A stretch of DNA of 64,000 bases from Candidatus Zixiibacteriota bacterium (GTDB lineage Bacteria > Zixibacteria > MSB-5A5 > GN15 > JACZUZ01). This document shows, one piece after another, positions 7,951 through 17,277 of this stretch. The notes below the pieces were generated by a model that searched no databases, was not told the DNA's origin, and worked only from the letters and a program-made list of their open reading frames with translations. Each line of letters begins with the position of its first letter. Position 1 is the stretch's first letter. The DNA lies in contig JAJRPM010000011.1 of NCBI GenBank assembly GCA_024280775.1, positions 1 to 64,000 of the forward strand, in the 5' to 3' direction. The translations under genes were made by a program, and so were the position numbers.

Positions 7951-8670
7951 ATGATTGATTATTTCAAACAAACTCTAAGTCTAAAGAATCTACTGTTAGT
8001 CTTCGGTGCTTTGGCAGTCGGTTTAGCCTTGATTACTGAAGTCGGCGCGCATGGAGTCACCGATGGTGACAAAGGCTATATTCAGGAAAGCTCTGGCAGG
8101 ATGATCATACCGTTCATCTACCTCGGAGCCAAACACATGGTGACCGGGTATGACCACCTACTATTCCTGCTAGGTGTCATCTTCTTTTTGTATCGATTGA
8201 AGGATGTAGGCATTTATGTAACGCTGTTTGCCGTGGGACACTCGGTGACTCTTCTCTCTGGTGTCATCTTTGACATTGGTGTCAACGCCTATATCATTGA
8301 CGCTATCATCGGATTCTCAATTGTCTACAAAGCCCTGGATAACATGCAGGCTTTCCAACGATGGTTTGGGTTTCAACCGAGTACAAAGATTGCCACCTTG
8401 GTATTTGGACTCTTTCACGGGCTCGGCTTAGCCACCAAGATTCTCGACTACAACATCTCACCCGATGGCCTAATCCCCAATCTGCTCGCCTTTAACGTAG
8501 GAGTTGAATTAGGTCAGATTATGGGGCTGTCGATCATACTCATTCTGATAGGCTATTGGCGACGCACTGGTGGATTCATTCGCCATGCGTATACCACCAA
8601 CGTAGCTCTAATGGTAGGCGGGTTCATCTTCGTCGGCTACCAAATGACCGGGTATTTCATAAACAAATAA
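7951..8670 (+). CDS. HupE/UreJ-type membrane permease
   Basis: The 239-residue protein has about seven hydrophobic helices. It carries the family's conserved GYDHLLFLLGV (residues 66-76), GHSVTL, FGLFHGLGLA and AFNVGVELGQ motifs. A leading hydrophobic segment ends at TEVGAHGVTDGD. HupE/UreJ proteins are inner-membrane carriers associated with nickel or cobalt and, in this longer subgroup, with other metals. Conserved His residues in the helices are the likely metal path. A His-rich protein gene lies upstream and a membrane-anchor gene 12 bp downstream, so the three probably act together. There is no hydrogenase or urease gene in the window, so the substrate is open. Confidence 0.9.
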   Translation: MIDYFKQTLSLKNLLLVFGALAVGLALITEVGAHGVTDGDKGYIQESSGRMIIPFIYLGAKHMVTGYDHLLFLLGVIFFLYRLKDVGIYVTLFAVGHSVTLLSGVIFDIGVNAYIIDAIIGFSIVYKALDNMQAFQRWFGFQPSTKIATLVFGLFHGLGLATKILDYNISPDGLIPNLLAFNVGVELGQIMGLSIILILIGYWRRTGGFIRHAYTTNVALMVGGFIFVGYQMTGYFINK

Positions 8671-8682
8671 AAGGACAACTTC

Positions 8683-9279
8683 ATGAATAACAATTCTCCA
8701 TCAACAACAGAACTTCCGTCACTAGCCAAACTAATCAAATCGACCATACTGGCAGTCTGCATTGCCGGTGTGGTTTTAATGACTGTCGTGCTCCCCGCCG
8801 AATATGGAATCGACCCAACTGGTATTGGCAATGCAATCGGACTGCTAAAAATGGGTGAGATAAAAACTTCTCTCGCCGAGGAAGCCACTAGCGAACACCA
8901 AACTCAGATACAAGCGGATACCACTTCCATTCCCGAGGAGAAAGCAAATACCAACTCAGGTTCAAAGCATGACGTAGTAACAGTGAATCTTGAACCCAAT
9001 GAAGGCAAGGAAATCAAACTCACAATGACCAAAGGCGCCAAGGTTGAGTATTCATGGCGAACCGATGGAGGAAAAGCGAGCTTTGACGCACATGCCGACT
9101 CCAAAGAACTCCAAATAGACTACCACAGTTACCAGAAAGGCAAACTTCAGAAAAGCAAAGGGGTTCTCGAAGCGGCTTTTGACGGTAATCACGGCTGGTT
9201 TTGGAGAAACCGAACCGCAAAAACCATGACTGTCACTCTGCAAGTCAATGGTGACTACGGAGAGATATTGAGATACTAG
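8683..9279 (+). CDS. Transmembrane anchor protein, HupE partner
   Basis: The 198-residue protein has one membrane helix at about residues 20-42 (STILAVCIAGVVLMTVVLPAEYGIDPTG), a Thr/Glu-rich linker, and a C-terminal beta-rich domain with EYSWRTDGGKASFDAHADS and AAFDGNHGWFWRNRT. This is the 'transmembrane anchor protein' commonly encoded beside HupE/UreJ-like genes. The ATG has AAAGGAC upstream and follows the permease stop by 12 bp. The domain after the helix is probably periplasmic. Its biochemical role is unknown; its helical YGIDPTGIG motif is typical of the family. Confidence 0.85.
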   Translation: MNNNSPSTTELPSLAKLIKSTILAVCIAGVVLMTVVLPAEYGIDPTGIGNAIGLLKMGEIKTSLAEEATSEHQTQIQADTTSIPEEKANTNSGSKHDVVTVNLEPNEGKEIKLTMTKGAKVEYSWRTDGGKASFDAHADSKELQIDYHSYQKGKLQKSKGVLEAAFDGNHGWFWRNRTAKTMTVTLQVNGDYGEILRY

Positions 9280-9295
9280 AAGTAGTCACAGCACA

Positions 9296-9334
9296 CCTGC
9301 TGAGGATGTAGCGCGATGCTACATCCTCAGCAGG
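9296..9334. terminator. Perfect 17-bp hairpin between convergent genes
   Basis: CCTGCTGAGGATGTAGC, loop GCGAT, then the exact reverse complement form a 17-bp stem. It lies between the anchor-protein gene (plus, ends 9279) and the serine hydrolase gene (minus, ends 9363). There is no T run on either strand, so it may terminate weakly in both directions or protect 3' ends. Confidence 0.7.
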
Positions 9335-9362
9335 CGCAAGTATGATTCAACGCCGTGAGGGA

Positions 9363-11099
9363 TCAGTTGTTCTGGCGCTTGAATGTGGTCTCACCCTCAG
9401 GTCCCTCTAAGACTAAAGAGCCAGCACCGTCAAAACGAACAAGAGTTGTTCCGCTTTGAGGCGAGAAAGATGCAAACGAATTCTCGGAAGTTGGCAACAT
9501 TCTTCGCTTTGGCAAATCCACTTCGGTCAGGAAACCCAAACACTCACCCATCATCCAATCACATCGATATTCAACACTACCATTGGCAAAATTAACAGAC
9601 ACAAAAGCTTCAGCAACTTCACCCATACGAACACCGTGCGGAACAACACTAACTAGCGGCCCTAGCGAATCATGTGTGGCCCAACTTGATTTAAGCATAG
9701 AAGCAATTTCCTCTAACGGCGCCTGAGACGCAAAGGCTCCCGCCGCTGATGAGAAATCACCATCTCCCATACTCTGCAATAATTCTACAGTCTTACTGTT
9801 ATACTTGACCAACATCGGGGCCATCGGTGAGGGGAAAAGCGCATTCATTGCCGATTGACCATCAGCGCCTATCTCAAGAGCGCCGTCACTAGCTGTGACA
9901 ACTAACGCTGAACCGTCGCCCATCAGGTATCTACCTGATCTTGAGTTTAGTTTCGCAGAAGCAACATCAATGACTTCTGTCGGCATTGCATAGTCATCCC
10001 CGAACAGAATTTGAGAACATGTAATTGCGACCGCGTCCATCGGGTACCCGCCATTTAGTCGCTTGTTAGTAAAGACAATGAAGACAGCCGAGTCTTTAAC
10101 GTATTGATAAATAGCGAAACCACCGGAGGCGCCACCGCCGTTATGCCAAATCACATCTCCGCCACGGCGCGTGTCCTGAATTACCCAACCATAACCGTAG
10201 TAAGAACTACCCTCTTCATTTTCCGGAACAAAGCGTGTGAACATTTTTGCCTTCGCGGCCTTAGTGAGAATCCTGTCCTCTTGCAAGGACAAATACCAGC
10301 GATACATATCTGATGGAGTCGAGAACAGCCCTCCGTTGCCTTCCACATTCCATCTATCTGCAGGCATATCAAGAATTGAGTTGTGATCATCGAATGATTC
10401 ATGTGCAACCGCTACTTCCGCCTTATCCCATTTGGGGATTCTCCAACCGGTATTCTCCATCCCGAGCGGCGCGAAGAATGATTCCCGCAGGAACTCTTCA
10501 TAGCCCATACCGCTAACTTGTTCAACTATCATAGCCAGAAGAGAATATCCGACATTTGAATACTCATATACTTCACCGGGAGGCGCTATAAGTTCAGACG
10601 CCAACGTTTCCCTTAGATATTCGTCCTTGTCAATTGCGTCAAAATCATCACCGATGGCATCGGGCAATCCCGCAGTATGTGTCAACAATTGATGTATTGT
10701 GATTCCCTTCTTATCCGCTGGAACACGCTGGAAATATTTGCCAATCAAATCCGCTGTTGAAAGTTTGCCCGCGGACTCAAGTTTCATTATTGCCGCGGCA
10801 GTAAACTGCTTGGTAACTGAACCGATACTTGCAGGCGTTGCAGTAGTCCACTTGACACCGTTCTCCGGTTGCGAAAGCCCATAAGCGTTGTGCAGAATCA
10901 CCTTTCCCCTTTGGGCAACCAACACCGAACCGTGAAAACCATACTTGTTTAGTCGCGACAAATATGTATCAATCTCCCGGCCTTTTTCTGAGTCCACTAC
11001 TTTGTCCTTGATTGTGGGCGAAGCCCCGAGCAAACCAGTTTGCAGAATGAAGAGAAAAAAGCTCGTTATGGCGATACATGAAACTCTAGATATTCTCAT
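9363..11099 (-). CDS. Exported serine hydrolase, beta-lactamase/PBP fold (S12-like)
   Basis: I start at ATG 11099 (578 residues), which gives a clean signal peptide (MRISRVSCIAITSFFLFILQ); the frame extends upstream to 11174. The catalytic domain has SVTK (nucleophile Ser94, Lys97), YSN in YEYSNVGYSLL, and HNGG in VIWHNGGGASGGF as the third motif. These are the three active-site elements of the class C/penicillin-binding fold. About 200 C-terminal residues form a beta-rich add-on, as in many S12-like esterases and D-aminopeptidases. The substrate cannot be told: peptide, ester or drug. The gene stands alone on the minus strand. Class C resistance is not implied. Confidence 0.9.
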   Translation of the reverse strand: MRISRVSCIAITSFFLFILQTGLLGASPTIKDKVVDSEKGREIDTYLSRLNKYGFHGSVLVAQRGKVILHNAYGLSQPENGVKWTTATPASIGSVTKQFTAAAIMKLESAGKLSTADLIGKYFQRVPADKKGITIHQLLTHTAGLPDAIGDDFDAIDKDEYLRETLASELIAPPGEVYEYSNVGYSLLAMIVEQVSGMGYEEFLRESFFAPLGMENTGWRIPKWDKAEVAVAHESFDDHNSILDMPADRWNVEGNGGLFSTPSDMYRWYLSLQEDRILTKAAKAKMFTRFVPENEEGSSYYGYGWVIQDTRRGGDVIWHNGGGASGGFAIYQYVKDSAVFIVFTNKRLNGGYPMDAVAITCSQILFGDDYAMPTEVIDVASAKLNSRSGRYLMGDGSALVVTASDGALEIGADGQSAMNALFPSPMAPMLVKYNSKTVELLQSMGDGDFSSAAGAFASQAPLEEIASMLKSSWATHDSLGPLVSVVPHGVRMGEVAEAFVSVNFANGSVEYRCDWMMGECLGFLTEVDLPKRRMLPTSENSFASFSPQSGTTLVRFDGAGSLVLEGPEGETTFKRQNN

Positions 11100-11432
11100 T
11101 TTGACTTTAACCTTATGAATACGCTCTGACGAGAGCTGTGAGCGGCTCTTGATTGATCTCCCCGCTTTCGCCATTGGTTGCTGATACTACCAATAATACA
11201 GACACATATCAAACGATTCAGGTTGCGTCAAATATCAACTATTTCGTAACTAGTTACCTAAAGGCGCGGTGAATATTCGACAATCGAATCCAGGCGGATT
11301 CACCGGAAAGGATGAAAACATGGTTGACATATTCATATAACTACCCATATTTCCCCTTATAAACAGGCTCGAAAGCCTTGGCGAAACAACTTCATATCAC
11401 GTTTCATCATATCACAATTCAGTGGAGGAGTT
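11100..11432. other. Divergent intergenic region, 333 bp
   Basis: It holds the upstream regions of the serine hydrolase and the propeller lipoprotein. Only short A/T-rich stretches are visible. I see no repeat, RNA gene or defined operator. Confidence 0.4.
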
Positions 11433-12539
11433 ATGAAATACTACAATGTCGCTACGGGGGCAGTGGCTTCGGCTCTCGCCGCGATTGTGCTGTTCTCACT
11501 TTCCTGCGAGCAGGCAACAGATCCTCCCCCGCCGATTCAGGTTGACTCACGAGTCTTAATAAAAGCGGCCGAAGAAAACGGCCGTTATTTTGTACTCGAC
11601 ATCAATCAGAAGGCATTTGTCGATACTTTTACCCTGCCTTTCGACGGCAATGGACCAATAGTTTCCCGCGATGGTAAGAGACTGTACCTCCCCGGCAGAG
11701 ATTCAGCCAGAGTTTTTGCTTTACCCGGTCGCACACTAATCAATACCCTGCCTTACAACACGTTGCCCGGATCCAATGAAGGTGTAGCCGAATCACCGGA
11801 TGGGAGCATCTTCGCAATTCTCGACCGTGACTCTATCTTCTCTGAGTCTAGAGAACTGTATATTCTTAGCACAGCGGACTACAGCGTTCTATATCACGAC
11901 ACCGTCAAAGTTGGGGCTTTCGGGTTCTCACCGAACGGCAAACTACTCTTCGCACAAACCAAAAAGATTGACACGTTACCGTGGGACAGGTCAATCAGAG
12001 TTTTTGGCATAGGAGCGACAGTCACATTGGAGCGCACAATTCCATTCGACCTGGGTTGGCCATGGAGAATCACCGGTACCTCTGACGGAAGCAAAATTTT
12101 TGTCTACACTTCCAGCTCGTCCCGATTCGTAGTACTAAACGGGTTTACAGGTGATGTCTTGCTCAATATACCCTTGAATAGTTTCAATGGCGCAGGCGCT
12201 ATGGCCTTAACAATGTTTGAAGACCGTGTCTACTTCTCTTCACCCGGTACTTTCTTTTCTCCAGGCGACACTAAAATCCGCGTCTATAGCATCGCAAAAA
12301 ATGCGATATTGGATTCGATTGAAACTGCTGATGCGCTTCCGAGATATCCACATGGGGTCTTTGTATCGGAATGCATAGTAACCACTGATGGACGATGGCT
12401 CGTCGGTGTCCCTCCAAATCTCGGTGGCTATAGTATTCTGATACTAGATTTGTCTTCTAATACAGTAAACAATATAATCGACATTGACCCTCCAAACATG
12501 AGTCCCGGCTGGGTTACTCTTTGGCCAACGCAAAACTAA
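11433..12539 (+). CDS. Lipoprotein with beta-propeller-like repeats
   Basis: The 368-residue protein begins with a hydrophobic signal ending in SLSC (Cys25), a lipobox, so it should be lipid-anchored. A GGAGGAG ribosome-binding site lies seven bases before the ATG. The rest shows repeated short strands such as SRDGKRLYLPGRDSARVFAL, ESPDGSIFAIL, FSPNGKLLFAQ and TSDGSKIFVYTSSS, spaced 40-50 residues. This is the pattern of YVTN/WD40-like surface propellers. No catalytic residues are apparent. It probably binds a ligand or protein at the cell surface. Neighbours are two serine hydrolases, without an operon link. Confidence 0.85.
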   Translation: MKYYNVATGAVASALAAIVLFSLSCEQATDPPPPIQVDSRVLIKAAEENGRYFVLDINQKAFVDTFTLPFDGNGPIVSRDGKRLYLPGRDSARVFALPGRTLINTLPYNTLPGSNEGVAESPDGSIFAILDRDSIFSESRELYILSTADYSVLYHDTVKVGAFGFSPNGKLLFAQTKKIDTLPWDRSIRVFGIGATVTLERTIPFDLGWPWRITGTSDGSKIFVYTSSSSRFVVLNGFTGDVLLNIPLNSFNGAGAMALTMFEDRVYFSSPGTFFSPGDTKIRVYSIAKNAILDSIETADALPRYPHGVFVSECIVTTDGRWLVGVPPNLGGYSILILDLSSNTVNNIIDIDPPNMSPGWVTLWPTQN

Positions 12540-12673
12540 GGAATACCTATGCTCCACATCATTGGTATGATCGATCCCTGTTTCACGTACCGCGCCGCTA
12601 CAGCAAGACTATTCCTTCTTACGTTTCTATTAGCAAATAGAATTTCTCAAATCCTCTAATGTTTCACTACAAG

Positions 12674-14461
12674 TTACCTAATCGCGCGCAGAATATACTG
12701 AGGCACATACTCACGTTTGGTCACATGCATCACTTTTTGACCGTAGTTGGCCGCCAAGAATGTAACCAGAAGGTCCAATTCAGGCACACCTATCACATAC
12801 TGCCCGCCATTGCCGCCGGCATAGAATGCTTTCACTTTCCGGCCTTTGTACTGGTAGTCTATCAGCCAAAAACCGTAGCCATAGTCCTCATTCCACATAT
12901 GCGAATGTTTCGACAATGCGTTTCTTACCCAATCGGAGCTCAAAACTCTCCTACCGTTCCACATCCCGTCATTCGAATAGAGATAGCCGAGCTTAAGAAA
13001 GTCTCTCCCCGTTAGCCTTAAACCTCCGCCGCCATATCCCTCTCCTGAAGGTGTCAGATTCATATGATACAATCCTAATTGCAGTGGTTCAGCGTAGCGC
13101 CTCTGGAAAAAGTCGGGGAGCCAAAGGCCCGTAACCTTACTTACAACCGCGCCCACCAGGTTCATTCCCCCGCTGCAATACGCGGCATGTTCCCCCGGTT
13201 CATGTTCCATTGGTAAATCCAAAGTAAACCTAGCCCAATCAGCCTGCTCAGACTGGCTTTGCATTACATCCTCATTTCCCGGCGAGTCTCTGTCGCCGTC
13301 ATAGCATGCAAACCCCGAGGTCATAGTCATCAGATGCTCCAAAGTCATTTTCTTCATTCGTGAATCCAGCAACTTGCGCTCTTTGGGAGTGTAAAACACT
13401 TCGCTGATGTTTGTTGAACCATCCAACGGATATCCGGAGTTGATAGCCGCTCCGACTAAAGTCGTAGTTATGCTCTTGGACGCCGATCTTGTGTCATGTG
13501 GCTCTTGGCCATTATATCCGTGAAAGTACTCTTCAACTACCAACTTTCCTTTTCTGCTTATCAGAAGCGCTTGAATGTATTGTGAGTTGATTGAATCAAT
13601 GCCCGCAGAGGCAATGTGTCTCACTAGCTCTTCAATGGGCTCGGTGTCCATTCCGACATCTTTAAGTGATGCAACCTCCCATCCGTCGTTTGATTCAACT
13701 GGTTGGCTGTAGATGTACTCTGGATTTGATTTTGAGCGAGGATAGAAGTCACTCAGAGACTCGTCTACTCTCCAAAAATCATAGGTACCCCCAGCGTCCG
13801 GGATCATAATCGAAAACATTTCCTGACCTTCATAGTATTTCCCCGGCAGTCGTGTTCCCTCTCTTCCCTCTTCCAGAAACTCGATGTCATCACCTTTAAT
13901 CGTCACATTGGTGATATTGAAGAATCTACCAACATTGAATTGAGGGTTGCGTAACAGCGCTGAAATTCTCCCGCTGCTGTCAGTCCTTATCTTTAAGAAA
14001 AATGTTACATAGTCGCGCATAGGCTCGACTATACCGAGCCATCTTCCTAGCGAATCCCGGGTTAGTTTCACAGGTGTCGCGAACTTGACATTCATCGAAA
14101 CCACAGGCGGTTGAACCCAATGACCGGTAACAGTGTCAGCCTCATCGCTAATCCTGGCTCTGAACTCTCCTTTACTTCCCGGCAATTCAAGTGACAACAC
14201 TCCATCGGTGAATGTAACAGCCGCTGTATACCCTGCGATCCGCGCTTTCCATACGCTTCCTTTGCGCTGGACCACAAGAGAGCCACTAGCTTCGGGCGGG
14301 AACTCACGCTGAGCCTTCCACACCCCCAACAACTTCTGCGCCCCTTTACTCTTTGACGTTCCCGGCGCTTGTGAGTAGCCTATCGCAAATGCGAGTTGTG
14401 AAAATAGCGCTACCAGCGCGACTGTGCTCTTCCAGCTGAATATTCTTCCTTTATATCTCAT
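12674..14461 (-). CDS. Exported serine hydrolase, 6-aminohexanoate-hydrolase/class C-like
   Basis: This protein has 595 residues. The N-terminal signal (residues ~10-31) is followed by a ~210-residue beta-rich domain and then the hydrolase domain from ~260. The nucleophile motif is SASK (Ser326, Lys329); the second is YCSGGMNLVG. A late GGNGGQYVIGVPEL is probably the third. This arrangement resembles NylB-type 6-aminohexanoate-oligomer hydrolases and EstB-type esterases. The product is probably periplasmic. It is encoded 23 bp after a GntR-family gene in the same direction, so the two are likely co-transcribed and the regulator may respond to the hydrolase's substrate or product. Confidence 0.88.
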   Translation of the reverse strand: MRYKGRIFSWKSTVALVALFSQLAFAIGYSQAPGTSKSKGAQKLLGVWKAQREFPPEASGSLVVQRKGSVWKARIAGYTAAVTFTDGVLSLELPGSKGEFRARISDEADTVTGHWVQPPVVSMNVKFATPVKLTRDSLGRWLGIVEPMRDYVTFFLKIRTDSSGRISALLRNPQFNVGRFFNITNVTIKGDDIEFLEEGREGTRLPGKYYEGQEMFSIMIPDAGGTYDFWRVDESLSDFYPRSKSNPEYIYSQPVESNDGWEVASLKDVGMDTEPIEELVRHIASAGIDSINSQYIQALLISRKGKLVVEEYFHGYNGQEPHDTRSASKSITTTLVGAAINSGYPLDGSTNISEVFYTPKERKLLDSRMKKMTLEHLMTMTSGFACYDGDRDSPGNEDVMQSQSEQADWARFTLDLPMEHEPGEHAAYCSGGMNLVGAVVSKVTGLWLPDFFQRRYAEPLQLGLYHMNLTPSGEGYGGGGLRLTGRDFLKLGYLYSNDGMWNGRRVLSSDWVRNALSKHSHMWNEDYGYGFWLIDYQYKGRKVKAFYAGGNGGQYVIGVPELDLLVTFLAANYGQKVMHVTKREYVPQYILRAIR

Positions 14462-14484
14462 TTACCTCTCTCATTCTGATTTGG

Positions 14485-15138
14485 TTATTGTGACTGTTTG
14501 TCACTATCTTTCCTGCCGAGCCACTCGATAACTGGAATTACTCCGGAGCTAAGGCTCTTCTTCAGCCTGGAGCAAGCCTTCTTCAATTCACCTCGTTTCA
14601 AATGCTCCACAATCTCTCGCTTTGAGGAGAATGAAGAATCCAAAGAGCTGCGCTCCCTCATCGACGCAAATTCATAGCGTCTGGTTTTGACCATATACTG
14701 CCTAATAAGATTGAGTAATTCAGGATTGGGGCAGTTTGAATAGAGACTTAAGTGCCACTTATCATCCAACGCGATTGCTTCTTCTGCCTTCGTCGCCAAA
14801 TGAAGCGCCTTGTTGATCTTTGTGACTTCCTTGATTTGATCTGGGCTTGGGATTCCTGATAGAAGTAATGCTTCAGGATCAAGAATAGCGCGGATAGAGT
14901 AAATCGCCCTGGCCTCTTGAGCGGTCAAAGCGCGGACAAAGAAACCCTTTCGGGGCTCAATCTCCAACGCTCCTTCCACAACCAAAGCAGCCAAACATTC
15001 TCTTAGCGGGGTTCGACTCACCCCAAGTCTCTCTGCTAGGTGTACCTCATTTATACGCTCTCCAGCGGCCAGACTGCCCTCGAAGATCATCTTACGAATC
15101 ACATCCCCCAATTCCTCACTTAGATTTCTACGTTTCAT
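14485..15138 (-). CDS. GntR-family regulator, FCD (FadR-like) subgroup
   Basis: The 217-residue protein has a winged-helix N-terminus (LGDVIRKMIFEGSLAAGERI, then HLAERLGVSRTPLRECLAAL, residues ~10-60) and an all-helical C-terminal FCD ligand domain. The DDKWHLSLY segment probably supplies metal-binding Asp/His residues. FCD regulators sense small organic acids or sugars and act as repressors. A palindromic site overlaps the region 22 bp upstream of its ATG, which suggests self-control. It leads a two-gene unit with the serine hydrolase gene at 12674-14461. The effector cannot be named from sequence. Confidence 0.92.
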   Translation of the reverse strand: MKRRNLSEELGDVIRKMIFEGSLAAGERINEVHLAERLGVSRTPLRECLAALVVEGALEIEPRKGFFVRALTAQEARAIYSIRAILDPEALLLSGIPSPDQIKEVTKINKALHLATKAEEAIALDDKWHLSLYSNCPNPELLNLIRQYMVKTRRYEFASMRERSSLDSSFSSKREIVEHLKRGELKKACSRLKKSLSSGVIPVIEWLGRKDSDKQSQ

Positions 15139-15159
15139 CTTAGCCTTTCCGTACGTCCT

Positions 15160-15178
15160 ACTGTATACAGTATACAGT
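15160..15178. promoter_or_regulatory. Palindromic GntR-type operator
   Basis: ACTGTATACAGTATACAGT is nearly self-complementary: two overlapping GTATAC half-palindromes and only the central base breaks symmetry. FCD/FadR-type regulators bind short T-G-T-A-T-A-C-A-like sites. Its place, 22 bp before the regulator's start codon, fits autoregulation. Confidence 0.75.
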
Positions 15179-15232
15179 TATTTATTGAAAATGTTTCGCT
15201 ACCCGAGGTAGAATCTTGCAAAACAATTTACT

Positions 15233-15874
15233 CTAAACCGGAGTTTTTTGGCTGGCGAATATCTGGGCTATTAGTTTGTCGGAGGATTTGATCTTGGGTG
15301 AATCCGCCAGCGCCAGACGTATCATCTCGGTGGCTTCGGCGCGGTTGTATTGCAGTTGCAGTAGTACATCAAGCGCCTCATCGGCAATTGAATCTCGTCC
15401 GCTCCTATCTTCAGGAGCCAGCGGTCTTCCGCCCTGCGCAAGGGCATATTTCGCAGTCTTGCCGGCCAGCGAGGCTACGATTTTTTCAGCCAAACGAGGA
15501 CCAACGCCCGGGAGACGTGATAATCCCGCCGGATCCTTTTCCTCAATATACCGCGCAATTTCGCTAATCGGTAATATCAATGACTTGAGAGCTTTCTTGA
15601 CTCCTAAACCGGGAACTGAGATAAAAAGCTGAAAAAACGCCATATCAACTACATCTGTGAAGCCGACTAGACGCGGATAATGAGATGACTTCATATCGCC
15701 TGCTTCTATATAATAGATAGTATGCAAGCTGATTGTCTTATCTTCATTAAGATACGACTTGAGTGTCTCAACCAACCCTGATGGCACATATAGGTTATAG
15801 CATATCCCACCCACCTGCAAAGTCGCAGTGTCATTAGCCAGCCCAACAAGTTTTCCGGAAATACGAGATATCAT
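15233..15874 (-). CDS. ruvA: Holliday junction branch migration subunit RuvA
   Basis: The 213-residue protein binds four-way DNA junctions and loads the RuvB motor. Domain I (MISRISGKLVGL..GGICYNLYVPSG) is an OB fold. Two helix-hairpin-helix motifs follow (VPGLGVKKALKSL and LPGVGPRLAEKIVASL). A C-terminal helical domain (DEALDVLLQLQYNRAEATEMIR) is the RuvB contact. The acidic pin region is present as in other members. It lies 32 bp after ruvC in the same direction. No ruvB follows; the GntR gene is downstream. Confidence 0.97.
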   Translation of the reverse strand: MISRISGKLVGLANDTATLQVGGICYNLYVPSGLVETLKSYLNEDKTISLHTIYYIEAGDMKSSHYPRLVGFTDVVDMAFFQLFISVPGLGVKKALKSLILPISEIARYIEEKDPAGLSRLPGVGPRLAEKIVASLAGKTAKYALAQGGRPLAPEDRSGRDSIADEALDVLLQLQYNRAEATEMIRLALADSPKIKSSDKLIAQIFASQKTPV

Positions 15875-15906
15875 AATTTTATTACCTAAAACTTAGAACC
15901 CGGGGC

Positions 15907-16428
15907 CTAGAACATTGCGGCCTTCTGCAATTGGCAATGCGTATGCCAGTGACAAAGCGCAACCGCTAATGCATCAGCGGCGTCCGCAGGTTTTGGTACC
16001 ATATCCAATCCCAAGCGGGACTTAACCATCAATTGCATTTGCTCTTTCGAGGCCCGGCCATTCCCGGTTAGCGCTGATTTGACCTTAGTGGCGGCATAAG
16101 TCTCAATTGGCACACCCTCCTGCGCCGACTGCAGAAATACCATCGCTCGCGCATGACCCATGATTATCGCCGTCTTAGGATGACCATAATGTGAATACAA
16201 ATCCTCGACCGCCATCAGGTCGGGACGAAACTCCCGAATCACCCCGCCCAGACCGCAATATATTTCGTTGAGACGCGAGGCAAGCTCTTCGCGTGGATTA
16301 GTTCGCACTACTCCCGCTTCAACTAGCTTGACTTCACTGGAATCATTCGTAACGACTGAAATCACACCGTAACCAGTGTTGTTCAACCCGGGATCAATTC
16401 CCAATATGACTAGATTCTCACTCTGCAT
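15907..16428 (-). CDS. ruvC: Crossover junction endodeoxyribonuclease RuvC
   Basis: The 173-residue enzyme resolves Holliday junctions by paired nicks. The RNase H-like acidic residues are visible: Asp12 in LGIDPGLNNTGYG, Glu75 in VEDLYSHYG, and Asp149/Asp152 in KPADAADALAVALCH. Length is normal. It lies between yebC (96 bp upstream) and ruvA, the common yebC-ruvC-ruvA order. The final TGG..HTHCQLQKAAMF tail is short and variable in the family. Confidence 0.97.
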   Translation of the reverse strand: MQSENLVILGIDPGLNNTGYGVISVVTNDSSEVKLVEAGVVRTNPREELASRLNEIYCGLGGVIREFRPDLMAVEDLYSHYGHPKTAIIMGHARAMVFLQSAQEGVPIETYAATKVKSALTGNGRASKEQMQLMVKSRLGLDMVPKPADAADALAVALCHWHTHCQLQKAAMF

Positions 16429-16524
16429 GTCTTATGACCTCTCCCACAGAAGTGAATCTGCTTGAAAACCGAGGCCAGGACAAGCAAAACTAACCAGCCA
16501 GTCTCACATTTATTTATCCCACAT

Positions 16525-17277
16525 TTATTCAGCGGAGATTTTCGCTAGTACATCATCAGGAATATCAAAATTCGCCCAGGCCTTCTGAACATCCTCGTTG
16601 TCATCTAGAGCGTCATAGAGCTTGAGGAATTTGATTGCCGTGTCTTCATCCAGCGTAACTGTAGTCGCCGGTGTCAGCACAGTTTCAGCGGATTCGATTT
16701 TGAATCCGGCTCCATCGAGCGCATCACGAATAGAGTTCAAATCCGCCGCGATAGTGGTTATGACAAAGACATCGCCCTCATTCTCAAAGTTTTCAGCGCC
16801 CTTATCGAGAGCCAACTCCATCAAGGCCTCTTCGTCAACTCCCTCGCTGAGGATTTGAATCTGTCCCTGACGTTGGAAAAGGTATCCCACACAGCCGTTC
16901 TCACCAAGATTGCCGCCATATTTCGAAAGAATGTGCCGAACATCAGCAACTGTCCGTTGCTTGTTGTCGGTGAGACATTCTACAAATAGCGCCACTCCGC
17001 CGGGCCCATAGCCTTCATAGGTGGTCTCTTCATAGACCACACCCGGAATCTCACCAGTTCCCTTTTGAATACCACGCTTGATATTATCAGCTGGCATATT
17101 CTGCGCCTTGGCGCTCAACACTGCAGTGCGTAATCTCGGATTCGCGGCCTCATCGCCGCCGCCATTACGCGCCGCTACTGTGATTTCTTTGATAAGCTTG
17201 GTGAATATCTTACCACGAGCGGCATCCGCCTTACCCTTTTTGCGCTTAATCGTCGACCATTTACTGTGACCGGACAC
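16525..17277 (-). CDS. yebC: YebC/TACO1-family protein
   Basis: The 250-residue protein opens with the family signature MSGHSKWSTIKRKKGKADAA and continues with KLIKEITVAARNGGGD, NMPADNIKRGIQKGTGE and YEGYGPGGVALFVECLTDNK. The family was long annotated as a transcriptional regulator; recent work links members to translation of proline stretches. The cytoplasmic protein starts the yebC-ruvC-ruvA unit. The ATG is preceded by AGGAGG at the expected distance. Nothing is unusual in length or motifs. Confidence 0.96.
   Translation of the reverse strand: MSGHSKWSTIKRKKGKADAARGKIFTKLIKEITVAARNGGGDEAANPRLRTAVLSAKAQNMPADNIKRGIQKGTGEIPGVVYEETTYEGYGPGGVALFVECLTDNKQRTVADVRHILSKYGGNLGENGCVGYLFQRQGQIQILSEGVDEEALMELALDKGAENFENEGDVFVITTIAADLNSIRDALDGAGFKIESAETVLTPATTVTLDEDTAIKFLKLYDALDDNEDVQKAWANFDIPDDVLAKISAE

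Noticed and set aside
9363-14461. Antibiotic-resistance beta-lactamases
   Set aside because: Both enzymes have the general serine-hydrolase motifs and long extra domains; nothing shows drug specificity.
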